Positions 12,261 through 24,500 of a DNA stretch of 64,000 bases are shown one piece after another. The DNA is from Sodiomyces alkalinus F11 (Eukaryota > Ascomycota > Sordariomycetes > Glomerellales > Plectosphaerellaceae), in the NCBI RefSeq assembly GCF_003711515.1, contig NW_021167086.1, forward strand, positions 1,077,149 through 1,141,148, written 5' to 3'. The position numbers were made by a program, and so were the translations under genes. How positions within the stretch are numbered: the first letter of the stretch is position 1; every line of letters starts with the position of its first letter. The notes below the pieces were generated by a model. That model saw only the letters and a program-made list of their open reading frames with translations. It did not search any database and was not told the origin of the DNA.

Positions 12261-13274
12261 GATGAGAAAAGTCGCGTGGACGGGGCAGTGTCCTAATATC
12301 ACGATCACGGATGGTTCAAGAGGTCGATGGATGGGAAGAGGCGTTGGAAAAGCGGATTGAGAAACACGCAATGGGTGGAATTCGTGATGGCTGCTAGGGA
12401 GGCCGGTAAGCCGGTTTCGTTTCGTACTCTGTCGCCTGTACCCACGTACGGAGGTACGCTGTAATACTTGATATTGACGTAGGTAATTAGCCGTACTCCG
12501 CACACCGTATTATGTCTCGCGGCGTTTGGCAGTGGACCCGCAAAAGTTTCCAGATACGTGCCTCTTCTACCCCGTCGCCTAACCTCTACCTTTATGTTTT
12601 GGTAAGTGGCCCTAACTAACTTCTAGGAATAACTATCCTTAGAAATCATTCAGGCCTTTGCAATAATACCCGAATTTCAATCCATTGATAGATGGGGCGC
12701 CCCGTTTAAGTGTATCATCATGCCGAAACTCCAAGTGATCAACTAGGGAACATAGACAACATCGCTCCCCGTATACCTTAGCTTTGCTTACTTACTGCTT
12801 ACTGATTCATCCGAGGGTGCTAAGCAACCGACTGTATAGGTAGCTTTAGGGCTTTATGAAAATACAAAGCGGGGGAGTACGAGAGGAACGATAGTGAAAG
12901 GTTTATATGTAAAGGTAAAACGAACAATTCCACACCCATGCTTCTTAGGCACATCAATGGGAACACAACAGCACCATTGAACGCTTTACCGTTGACGAGG
13001 CACACAGAAATCATAGCAACAGGGAGTCTGCATTGCAAGCAGTCTACTAGTCTATGTAGTTGCAGAGGAGCAAACCTAAGTATACAAGTATACCCAGTGA
13101 ACCCCCGACTCAGCATGTCAGAGTCATTGCCTGTGGGCCAGAGAACCATGGGGGATCAGTACATGTACTTATGGACATCAAATACCAACGCGTTCCCTGT
13201 CCGCCCCATTCGTTGCCTCTCATCTACTTCAGTAGCTTCTCCTTGCATTCGATTCTGCCGTCTGTCAGTAAGTT
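12261..13274. other. Intergenic region upstream of RIB4
   Basis: About 1 kb between the RIB4 start and the LYS9 stop. GTACGGAGGTAC-like and TACTCCGC motifs occur at 12440-12500. Open frames on both strands near 12820-13280 lack any recognisable domain. No RNA gene seen. Confidence 0.4.
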
Positions 13275-15139
13275 TCATCTGAAGAGCCTAGCGAGGAAGA
13301 CTGACCCATGGTTATCCTTCAGCTCCTTCATCAGGGGATTGTTGAGGCTAGGATGCATCGGCGCGAGGATGCCTCTCTCTGAAATTGTGCCATTGAGGAC
13401 TTGCTTGACAGCTGTTTGATACACCAGGTTAACACCTCTTGTTGCCGGAGCCATTCATTCAAACAGAAGACCGTCTTAAGAGAGGGGGGGGGAGGGAAGA
13501 CTTGCCTACTCCGCAAGGAACGCCAACAAGCTTCGCCATCGCTGTGTAACCGCCGGATCCAACGGGAGCGCCGTATTCGCAGAGAGTAGAAGTCAAGACA
13601 TCCCTGCTACCGTCCTTGTTCTCGATCTCGAAATAATGTTGGAGGAACTAAAGGCCAGGGGGTGTTGAGCATTGTACATTCTTGGAAATCGCGAGAGTGT
13701 AGAGGTTATACATACCACCAAATCACGCTCGCTCTCCTCGTAAGCCATCTTTTGCTCAAGAGTAGCACACAGCGTGTCCAACGGGTTCCCTCTTGGTGTG
13801 ATCTTGGTGTCCGAAAAGAGACCGACTATACCGCAAACGTCAGAAACCTTTTGGAATAGGACGGCTAGAGTCCAGTCAACTTACGCCACTTGAGACCCGA
13901 CACCAACTGGTTCTTTTCGTCCTCGCTCTTGAATGCTGTCTTGGATGAAACGGCCGCCACCAGATCACTCTCATTCGGTGAGCTGGCGCCGATGATCTGC
14001 TTCGTGGCTTCCTTCCAAGCGATCGGCTCCTTCAGGAAGTCCTGCTCCTCGTCACGAAGGAAGCCGATGTCAACGAGAACCTTGACGAACTCTGGGAAGC
14101 CAGCATAACGGAGGGTGCCACGGATCACTGTCTGCGCCTCGGGGATGTGGTACCTGCAAAATAATCAGCCATGGAATGTGCGGCGCATACAGGTCCATGG
14201 TCTTACCGTTCTAGATAGCCACTGCTATCACGGTTTCCATAGGCGACGAAGTTGAAACCCAGAAAGCCGGTGGGATACGGCTTCGCAGTGCCCATGAGGT
14301 CCTCGCCCTTCACGTCCACCACTTGGCCGTTCTCCACGTACCTCGCGTTGTTCTTCAACGCCAACAGAACGCCACGGCTACTCCAGCTGAACTTGTACCC
14401 TGAATAAACGGTCAGCGTCCGCAGGGCATATATATGGTTAGTAGCCGCAGGAGTATGTCGGTCAGAATTTACCTAGCGGGTTATCCGAGTCTAACAGGAC
14501 AATTAGCTTCAAGTATACGTCATCGTTATCCGAGTCACCTACTCTCTGGTGCGGGCAAACCGCCGCAAAAGCTCTTGAAGACGCGGATAGAGCCTCCTGC
14601 CTTGTGGACGCGATCGATCACATCTACGGCGTACAGGTGGTCGATACTGGGGGTTGGGTGAATCAATAGAAGGATAGGATGGGGCACTATGGTGAGAAGG
14701 CATACCCAGGATCAAGCTAAGATGGTCAGCAAAGCCAAACGTACAGTGCTAGAGTATTTTCTCGACTTACCCCGATCTCGTTCATAACCGTAATACCAGC
14801 GGCCTTGGCCTCCTCGTCGAGAGCCTGCATCGCCGGCGACACGTACGACGTAGTAACGACATGCTTCTTCGCCTTGATAGCCGCCTTTATCACGGTAGCA
14901 TGGTGTATGTAGGGGATCAGCGAGATTGTGACGTCGTGTCGGGCGACTGCCTCCTCGAGAGCGGTCGTATCATTCACGTCGAGGCTGATGGCCTTGGTGT
15001 TGGGAAAGTTGCCGGCAAGCTTCTGGGCCGAGGCCAGGGTACGGCAGGCAACGGTCTGGTGAATGCCGGCATTGGCGAGGAATTCAACGGTAGGCGCGGC
15101 GACGAAGCCGGAGCCGAGGAGGAGGGCGGATTGCGGCAT
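13275..15139 (-). CDS. LYS9: Saccharopine dehydrogenase (NADP+, L-glutamate-forming)
   Basis: This is saccharopine reductase of the fungal alpha-aminoadipate lysine pathway; it reductively joins aminoadipate semialdehyde and glutamate. I resolve nine exons: 15139-14771, 14716-14706, 14646-14543, 14490-14473, 14399-14207, 14153-13885, 13825-13716, 13647-13506 and 13411-13275. They join in frame to 450 residues, the family length. The N-terminus has the Rossmann nucleotide-binding start SALLLGSGFVAAPTVEFL. Later conserved blocks are PGIDHLYAVDVIDRV, GYKFSWSSRGVLLALKNNA, GTLRYAGFPEFVK, SDTKITPRGNPLDTLCATLE and GTISERGILAPM. Exons 2 and 4 are only 11 and 18 bp. Intron 8 (13412-13505) uses a GC donor, AG|GCAAGT; no GT donor there keeps the conserved GVAVKQV in frame. 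The other introns are GT-AG. Confidence 0.95.
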
Positions 15140-16380
15140 TGTTGTTGTGAGGGACGCTCTACTTTGAGGATAGTATACAGAGTAGAGGTTAAACTGGTGC
15201 GGTTATAGGAGGGGTAACGTTGAGAGGTCCAAAAAAAAAAAAGTCAATTCAATGAGAATAAGGTACGGTACTCGTCTGAGCTGCCCCGCATTGTCAGGCG
15301 CCGCACACCCTACTAGTGTAGATGACTCATTCATCCGATGTCGGGACTGGAAGATGTACGAAGTACGGGTGCGCAAATCAATAACAAGAAGAACAAAGCC
15401 GTCACTGCGATTACGGATACTTATAAGGCCTGTCTTGGGTACTGCAGTGGTTAGAAACCTCGGGCTCAGGAGATTCGCACTTGACGAGATTTGCTTGTCT
15501 GCGCCCTTCGAACATCCTCATCCCGTAAACTTTTGCAGCCATAAATATTCTTTCTTTTCCCCGCTGTGGAGGCCCGCACTTTCATTCGTGCTCAAAGACC
15601 CTGCCGGCGCCGGCTCCGGCGCATTTCACTCCAGCGAGTCCAGCCATTGTTCGTTTTTCAACCTTGGCAGGGTCCATCGAGAGACAACAACGTCTGCTGC
15701 ATTGAATTTGGAGCTCCTCAGCGAAAATCCGGCGCCTGTCATTTCATATCCTTTCCTACTAGTGATAATGGAATTTCTCGATATGCTTCGTCGAGAAGGG
15801 GCACCAGTGCAGTAATACCTAAGGTACCACCAAGCTCCGCAAAGGTAAGGTACCCCGGTTGGCGGGGTTGTTTGGGATAACGTCATACTGTGCGAGGTGT
15901 GACCTGTGCTACCGCGTATACTGTGGTGCTCCGAACGACATCGGCGGCGGGCCGATTGACGGGTCAAGGTAATTACGACCCTCCTACAGAGTAAACTGAA
16001 CGGATGTTGGAGCCTCACCGTTCCAATCTCATTCTTACAAGCTTGCGTCCGTAGACCGGGTTTCGCTTCATCTGCTCGAATCTCTCTGATGAAGTTTCCT
16101 CAAAGTGGCAATCTTGACTGGACTCTGGCCTGCTATAACCTCGCAGCTATTTGACGCCATCTCTCCGCCATATACCCAGTCGACTTCTCGATATCACTTC
16201 TTCATACTCAACAGCCAATTACTCCCTCGCTCTATTGCAATTTCTCGCCCCATTCCGAATCTCGGCTCGAAAACACCAGTGACCTGCTCCGCTTCGACCC
16301 GTCAATTGTCTCCGTTTTCCCACGTAGATATTCGACAAGCCGCCATAGACTGATGTCAGTTTCCTTCCTCTTCATCAGCA
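15140..16380. promoter_or_regulatory. Shared upstream region of LYS9 and MLH2-like gene
   Basis: The two genes diverge from this 1.24-kb interval. It holds an A run at 15229-15242, a TACCTAAGGTACC motif at about 15817, and a pyrimidine-rich leader before 16381. An open frame at 15252-15815 has no domain. No specific factor site could be assigned. Confidence 0.4.
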
Positions 16381-19314
16381 ATGTCGATATCTCAGCTGCC
16401 TCCTTCAACTGTTCGGCGACTAGGAGCTAGTGCTCTCATTGTATCACCTGAGTCTGTCGTCAAGGAGCTCATCGACAACTCTCTTGACGCTGAGGCAACT
16501 TGTCTCGAGATCCTTCTTTCTGCTAACACCGTCGACAAATTTCTTGTCCGAGACAATGGCCATGGCATAAGCCCGAGCGATTTCCATGCCGTGGGACGTT
16601 GGTCGCACACCAGTAAGCTCAGGAGCTTTGACGAACTGACGTCCAAGGGAGGCAAAACCCTGGGCTTCAGAGGGAACGCCCTAGCAAGTGCTAGCGAAAT
16701 TTCCAGCGTCACCATCACGACCAGGACATGCAAGGATGCTGTTGCTACTGTTCTATCACTCAAGCCCGGCCAGAAGTCTGGTGGGATTGTCAGCCAAAAG
16801 CCCGTATCATCTCCTGTGGGAACAACGGTTGAAGTGGCCGATTTGCACAGTACGTTCCCGTTCCGCCGGAAAGAACACGTCAAAAAGGCGCAGAAGACTC
16901 TCAACAACATAAAATCATTGCTGCAAACCTACGCCATGACGAGGCCTGAAATCAGGTTCACCTACAAAATTCTTGGCCAGAGCCATTCTGCTTGGTCGTA
17001 CGCTCCTCCGAATCATGCGGATGCCAGGACAGCAGCGCTCCAGATTTTCGGGGTTGGTTTGGTCTCTCAATGCGTCTAGAGAACGCAGTCGAGTGTAGCG
17101 TCCAGCCCAGTGAACAGTAATCTCGCGGCACATGCGGAAGAGGACATGGCGATTCAGGCCTTCATGTCGAAACCGGATGCGGATCCAGTTAAAGTTTCTG
17201 GTAAAGGAGCTTACATCTCTGTTGACGGTCGACCCGTCAGTCCAAATCGCGGGTTGATGAAGAAACTAATGGCGATTTATAAGAACCACTTACAAAGTAG
17301 CACCATGGCAGGGCGTTCAGTTGCAAATCCTTTCATCCAGCTGAGTATACGCTGCTGCACCGGAAGTTACGATCCTAATGTGACGCCGTCAAAAGATGAA
17401 GTCCTTTTTTCTGATGGAGAGAGGCTCCAGCGAGCCTTCGGAGACATGTGCCAAGGGCTATATACGGCTCATTGCGAACAGTCGAGTAATCCAGCTAATG
17501 CACTATTGCCGACCGTCTCGAGCAGCTCCAGATTCACTTTACGTCCCGGCATGCACAGTGACGGGCTGTTTCGAGAAGAACCCGGAAACCAAGAGGGTGC
17601 AGAGAAAAGTCGGCCCTTACCCATTACACCCCCCTCGAATAACCGTGAGCGTAGGAAGGAGGACGGCAGCAAGAGAGACGTTCGAAAGAGTTGTAGTCCA
17701 GCAACACCACCCCAACGCCACCCGTTGACGAGGAGTGATCAGTTTCCAGAAACACAAGAGAGCCAACCACAACATCATGCCAAAGGTACAACGTCGAGCG
17801 CGGGAACGACCGATCATGACACCCAGGAGCAACGCATAAAGCTACGACCTTGCACAGTGAACATGGCCAGGACGCGTTCTCTGAGCAGTGAGGGCGCTGC
17901 TGTCTACGTCTCTCTGAACTCCTGGCCAGGTGACGACGATGTGACGCCAATGGCTAAAATATCTCAACCAGCAGATGTCAATCTCTGGTCCATTGCCAAG
18001 TTGGCAGCAACAAATCCGATGCCGGTAAGGCCAGTACGCGAAGGCAGCAGCAGCCCGTTACCCAATCCACATGGAGTGAGGCGCTATGCCCGTGACGAAG
18101 AGACTAGAGGAGCTGGAAGACATGGAAATGCCAAGTCCTTGGAGATATCGAGTTCCCCTTCCCAGGGCCCTCGTGTCTACCTCAAAAATTCTCGGCAACT
18201 GCCCATGCCGACAACTCGCAACGAATTTGACAGTTGTGGCCATGATGAGACTCCTATTGTCCAAGGTCCGCCAACCACAGTGATTCTCGGAGCACAAGAT
18301 GGACGGTCCCTTCAAGAGGGGTGCCATCGGATGGATGGCTATGCTCTGCACCACCGGGTCCTCGAGGATGCTTCCGAAGCAGCTAGCCCCGGATTGATGG
18401 CTCTCGCCAACAACGCAGCGGCCGCTTCAAAGACATCACAAGGAATAGTTCCCACGGACGCCGAGTTCATATATCACACACCCCCGCCGTCTGCTGGCCG
18501 AAAAAGGCCAACCGTACAAGGCCATAATCCACCGTACCGTATGCCCGCTCGCACCAATTCAAAACGCCCGCTCCCACATAAAGACTCCACTGCTCGCAAA
18601 CCACGCAAAAGCTCAAAGCCTGCTGTAGATGTATCGCCTCGCGATGCGGAGTCCGTCGAAGGCCTTGGGGGGCTGGTGACGCCCCGAGATATACGGAGCA
18701 CAGACTGGCCGCTGCCAAGTCGTCGGTCTCTCGAGAGACAAGAAGAGGCCCAGTTCCATCCAATTTTGCGAGCTGCTCCACTGCCGTTCTCGCTTCACTC
18801 AGACACCGGCAAGGGACAGGGGAGTGAACAGTCTCCGAATCGTTCGTTCAGCAGCACCATGGGAGAAGACGACCCCTGGAGATATCTGATCAAACGACAA
18901 CGGTCCGTGGTGAGATCAGGGGACACACTTCCCAAAAGGCTCAAGTCCAGCTGGCTTCCCCTGGAAAACATCACAGACGGAGCCCTGTCTCTGCAGAGGA
19001 ATTCTCGCGCTATTGACGTTGCTATGTTGGAGCCACTAATCGAGATGCTGGCGTCGTACGAGACGTATGTTACATATGGCAACATGGAACCAGGGCTTCC
19101 GACCAGGCCGTGGGAACTGGTGGACGTGGACCGTAAGCTGCGGAAAGCTACGGCATCTTGGGCACACGAGACATTCGGGGTTACATCGGGGTTGGAGTTC
19201 AAGCTGGGTGCACAGATGAAAGGGAAGGGGAAGGATGTCATGTTTGGTGATGACGACCTGCCTAGTGCGGTTCATGTTGGACTTGGGCAGGGGAGCTTTG
19301 GTCGACAGCTATAG
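16381..19314 (+). pseudogene. MLH2: MLH2/PMS1-like MutL homologue with in-frame amber stop
   Basis: MutL homologues are GHL-type ATPases of DNA mismatch repair; MLH2 is the accessory MLH1 partner without endonuclease. The N-terminus shows the ATPase motifs: KELIDNSLDAEAT (about 29-41), RDNGHGI (about 57-63), TSKLRSFDEL, and GFRGNALASASE (about 97), where the family usually has Glu in GFRGE. GTTVEVADLHSTFPFRR follows. The long C-terminal part is low-complexity with no DQHA-E-E endonuclease motif, which favours MLH2 over PMS1. After the block LVSQCV the frame meets TAG at 17077-17079, then continues in the same frame to 19314, about 977 codons in all. This may be a nonsense mutation, a sequencing error or readthrough. 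A weak 54-bp intron (17057-17110, donor GTTTGG, no clear branch point) would also remove the stop. Codon use and conservation look normal on both sides. Confidence 0.75.
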
Positions 19315-21596
19315 TGCTCAAGTCCCCATAGTTTTACGTCTTAGGACAGGTCGCTATGTTGGGTAAGTATTCGTAAGAGTGGAAGGTTCGAACTTGCAGT
19401 AGCGATGCAGGTCAGACGTCTACTGGGTGTCGGAGATGAAGGTTGCGTTTGAGGGCGACTCGCGGACAGCCCTGATGGGGCAGGCGATGCAGACCATGTA
19501 TCTACATCGGGTTCATTCCGTGTGTCATGTTCGATTCAGAGAAAGTTTGTTATGATAAAGGGAGAAGGCGTACGGACACATGGGGCTACCTTACCTACTG
19601 CCTACAAATAGCAAATAATAGCTGGCGATCGGTGATCCCGATGGGAAGGGGAACCAGGCGCGGTCAGATCGTGTTATTAATAAGGATTGACCTGGCTTAC
19701 ACGCACTACCTACACCTGGCACGACCAATCAAACAGACCGTCTACTTGTACTTGGTACGAGTATTCCGTGGTCGACTAGGTAGTCGTTGGTTTCCATGTT
19801 CTTAAAATAGAAAAAATCAGCAACTATAATGCTCTGCGAGACATGCGACGAAAACTAGAAGCACTCTCTCGTATCGAGGAGAAACCCAAGAGGGTTGGCT
19901 ACTAGAGATGCACTAGGGATGGACGGATACTCTAGCCGTAGTGAAAGTGGAAGCCATCCACCTGAAAGAGGACGAGGTACGTGCACGGAGAGTTGTCGAT
20001 GGCCAGGAGTATGAACAGATGAAGGGATTTTTTTCTGTTTGGGTAGGGGGGGGGGGAACTAATTACGTCGCATTTTATTACTATTATTATTATGATTTCT
20101 CTCTACCTTGCGTGTAACAGACAGTCCGTTTGCTCACTTACACTTTTCCCAGAGCTTAAAGACTCGCCCTGTCCTTCCATTTATGCCAGTGGGATTGAAG
20201 CTACGAGCCCTGAGAACTTTTATAATTACCTTAGATACCTCGAATGATGGATTCGTCACGATATGCTCTGTTTCTTGGGCAGTGCTGCCAAGCCAATATG
20301 CCACTTATAAAATGATAAGCAACAATAAGGCGAAGCAGTTCAGTTCTGTACCTACGAAGAGCGATGGATGGGTGATGCTGGTGCTGATCCGTCCAACTTC
20401 GTAAAACCGGGGTGAAACGTCATCACAGACGAAGGATGGGCCAATCGCAGGGCGCATATCCCAGACGCTACCTGAAGAACAGAGCACAGCCTCTTCAGGT
20501 CGACCAAACGACGCTGGTGGAGTGACTTCGCGAAGTGTTGGGTATTATCATCTTGGCATTCAACGACATCCGACGTGAAGATTGAAGATCGTTGGAGAAC
20601 CGTGTGAATTCTGGCTGCTTGGTGTCCGTAGATGGACGCAGAAAACGCATTTGCTCTTATTATCGGCTACGATTTAAGCAAACTTGGGGTCTAGTCAGGA
20701 CATGACTTTCAAGTGCGTCTCTGTTATCCTCGGTTTGAATGTACATAAGATAAGGTACCTAGGTACACTGAAGGTGGGTGAGTGGGCTGGGGATGACATA
20801 TATGCAGCTGCATCTACTTCTTTGCACTGGAAATGGTGGGCTGTTTCGCTGAATGGAGAGTATCTCAGTGTATATCTGCCCAAACAGAAGTACCTTAGAT
20901 ATCCGATAAGTCACGGTCTACGTCCCTGATAAGAAATTTGTTCCCTCAAGGTAAGGTACCTTAGGTACCTGAGGTAAGGTTATTTTGTACAAAAGTATCC
21001 ATTGGTCTGCATCCCCTGTCACGCCTCGACAACCGGGCGTCAGCAACTCCCTACCAATCTTCTTCCCTCGTTCGTCACATCCCGATTCCTCCCTCTATCC
21101 TTTTTTTTTTTTTTTTTTTTTTTAGTTCTTCTCCTCCATCCAGCATCCCTTCGCTTGGCTCATCTTCTAATTACCTAGACAGGAGCTTACGGGACCCATC
21201 GTCCCTTACCCACCTAACCCCAATCGTTCCTCGACAGTCGGGAGTTCGAATTGCGAAACCATCTGAAAGATGCCGATGCCTTAAGCAAAGACCCGGACGC
21301 GTGCGTGGTCTCCCGATTCCGACGAAACAAGAAACGCAACCGCCGCACCCAAACTCGTCAAATATGCAGAGATGCGAACAAACAATACATCCCAGGCCCG
21401 GCCAGTCCTGCCCATCACCCCCAGGGCTCCTTCGACCTATGCTGCGTTCGACCGTTCCGAACATGGGAAACCCCGTCCTGTGTCGTCCTCGTCCTCCTCA
21501 TTCCCATCTCCACCACCAGCATCGCCTTGGCTTCCCTCGACTTCCCCCCGTAACTCCACGGGTCGTCGAGATCGAAGGCGCGTCCTTCCCCGTGTC
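19315..21596. other. Intergenic region with palindromic motifs and poly-T
   Basis: This 2.3-kb interval has no gene I can support. It carries AAGGTACCTAGGTAC near 20753, a cluster of AAGGTACCTTAGGTACCT repeats at about 20949-20985, a poly-G run at about 20046-20057 and a 23-base T run at 21101-21123. The last few hundred bases are the promoter and leader of the next gene. Confidence 0.45.
21101..21123 (+). repeat. Poly-T run, 23 bases
   Basis: An uninterrupted T tract about 470 bp upstream of the TRP-like gene. It may act as a nucleosome-excluding promoter element. Confidence 0.7.
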
Positions 21597-24500
21597 ATGA
21601 CCTCTAACCGTCCCCATTTATTCTCACGGCTGTCGTCTCCCGCTTTCGCTGCTTGGCTCATCCTCGTCATCGCCTGCTTCTACTACCAGCCCGCCGCCGC
21701 CGTCCGGATACCGTTCGACAACTGCCTTCCCGACTCATACAGACTGAACGAGCCCTTACCCCTGCAGTGGGAACCTTTGTATGCCGATGCTCATTTCGAC
21801 ACGGAAACGGGCAACCACAATCTCCAAGTCATCTTCTGGGGAAACGTATCTGGTTCCCATTTCGACGTCACGCTGCCCCCGCCAGGCGACCCCCACTGGA
21901 ATGACCCGGAAGAGCACGATGGCAAGATCGTCCGCATCCCCCAGGTGCAAGACCCGAGCGTCACTACTCTCGTCACCAATGTCAACGTCCTCACCTACCG
22001 GGACTATAGGGATCATGCCGATTTTTGCCGCAACAAACTCGTCAACGCCTCGTGTCCCGTGGCTCCTGTCTTTGACCCTAATGTGTGAGTACCGTCTTAC
22101 AATCCGGGGCTAAGCCGATGTTTTCCTTGCGCGTAGCGCCCCTAACGTTAACCGTCGTCATAAGTCCGTTCCATGAACTGCCCTCCTTCAACATGAGCCA
22201 CGACTTTCTCTCCTCTTACGCCTTCACATCGTTTTCCGTCACCTTTCTAGTAATCTTCGGCGATTCCCGCGCCACCAATATCGGATGTGCTTCTTCTACC
22301 GTCACCCCAGATCTCGGCGACTTGGCCGGCCTGGTTCGATGGCTTCCCCTCGTTATCCTGGGCCTCGTCGGCTTTGCCACGGTCTTTGCCGGTATATACA
22401 GCCCATGGGGCACTACCGACATATTCCGCTGGACCTCCAATTTTGGTCGCGATGAAGACTTGCTGCGTCTTGTGACGCCCGGCTTCGGTGACTGCTTGCA
22501 GTACATACAGTTTGTGGCGCTGACCGGCGCACTGACCCTACACTACCCCGGGTTTTACCAACCCATTGTCAGCCAGGTTGGCTGGTCTGCTCTCATGTTT
22601 AATGAGAGCATTGTGAGCCACACCCCCGGGTGGCAGGCCGTCCAAGACGGCATCTACGTGACCGATGGCATCTATGGGCTGCAGCGCTACGCCCAGCTCG
22701 TCGGCATGGCCGACGTAGGGGACATATGGGCGGGCATGATGGTTTGGCTTCTCGTTATCATCGGCGCCGTTCTCGTGCTCACCCAATTGGGGTTTCTTCT
22801 CCGCTGGCTATATCGACAGATCAGCAGCACCGCCGAAGAAGATCTCCGCGCCAAGAACATGCCTTTCTCCGTGGGTAATATCGTGCGAATTGTCTTCAAC
22901 TACCTCCTCCTCCCCATTGTAGCCCTCTCCACTTTCCAGTTTGTTGTGGCTGGCGACTCGCCCGCCTTCGCCGTTGGCCTGGCCGCTGTCACGCTGGCTA
23001 TCTTCATCGGCTTTGCGGGGTGGCTTCTCTATCTGATCATTAGGACGAGGCCGAGAGCCGTTATCTTCGACGACTTGCCGACTGTGCTACTCTACGGCCC
23101 CTTGTACAACACCTACTCGGACGAAGCGGCGGCCTTCGCCTTAGTTCCCCTTCTTCTAACCTTTGTCCGAGGCATCGCCATTGGCGCCGTCCAGCCGGTT
23201 GGCATTGCACAGATTGTCCTGCTAGCTATCTGCGAGATCATTCATGTTCTGGCGCTGCATGCGATTCGTCCGTTCCACTCTCCCACGTCCATGAACGCGT
23301 ATCATACCCTCTTCTGTGCTGTACGGTTCATCACCGTCATGCTCATGGTCGCCTTCATCCCGGATTTGGGCGTCACCGAAGGCACGAAAGGTTGGGTTGG
23401 GTACACCATCTTGGTCATCCATGCAGGCGTCCTGGTCTTGGGGTTCTTCCTGAATGCCTTGCAGAGAATTGTAGAGGTGGCAGCGCGACTTCTCGGGGCC
23501 GGGGGCGAGGACGGTCTCGCTCGGGGAGGGCTGGCCAGGATCTTCGGGATGCGCCAGTTACAACGACGCATGTCACGGCGGAATGGCCCCTCACGTCAAA
23601 GTCAACTCTCAAGCACCGCCATGCTGGGCGCCGACGATGCGTCGAAGTCCGGGTACGCTATGCCCGGCGGGCGAGTCCGGAGCGAGTCTGCGGGCAGCGG
23701 GTTTCTATTAAAACACCACCAGAGGAATTCGTCTGCTCTCGATAGCATTGACGCTGGCTCTGCGATGCCCAGAGGCTTGGACAGCGGCAGCATGTTCACC
23801 CCGACCACGCCCGCCCAGGCTAGCACATTTTCTTTCTTGCCGTCGCCGGGAGGTGCTACTCGTCCTCAGCCGGCGGTCATTACGATGGAAACGGCTGATC
23901 CTTACTACCGGCCGCCGCGCCGCCGAGGGGACACCCTTACCGGGTCTCTCATGTCTGACAGACGCCCAGTCTCCACCAGCGATTCTCGACGGTACAGTCA
24001 GCCCGGTCCGGTCCGTGCGGATAGTCCCGACGCCGAAGGACCGCAGATTGAGAGAGGGTCCACGCCCGCCCCCATTCCCATCCATCTAGTGCCTCGGGCG
24101 GACTATTCGACTCGTGAAGTCGATTTCTATTACGGGGTCCGAGGTCCGGCGTTGAACTCGGAAGGTCCAGGTCGCAAGCTTGGCACGGGCCCGGCGGATC
24201 CGACAGGCCCTATGGCGTCGGCCGCTGGCTGGTTCAGGAATATGTTCATCGGCAAGAGCAAGGAGAAGGGCAAAGGCTTCGAGGTGGTACGGAGTGCGAG
24301 AATGCCGCCAGCCATGCGTACGGCGGGCGGTGGCTTTGGTCACGAGACACCTCCCGAGGGCATACATGTCGCCATGGGTGTCTTGAGAAATGGACCCATC
24401 GACTCGGATGACGAAGAGCCGAGGCGCAAAGCTTCGGAACCCCAGGCTGAGGACTTGTTAACGGGCGATGGGAACCAGCGAGGCTTAGGATCTCGGAATG

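Noticed and set aside
12261..12503. Extended N-terminus for RIB4 from an upstream in-frame ATG
   Set aside because: The extra 80 residues are not found in lumazine synthases, and the start at 12260 matches the family.
15252..15815. 187-codon plus-strand frame between LYS9 and the MLH2-like gene
   Set aside because: No domain, conflicting frames on both strands, and a position inside a divergent promoter.
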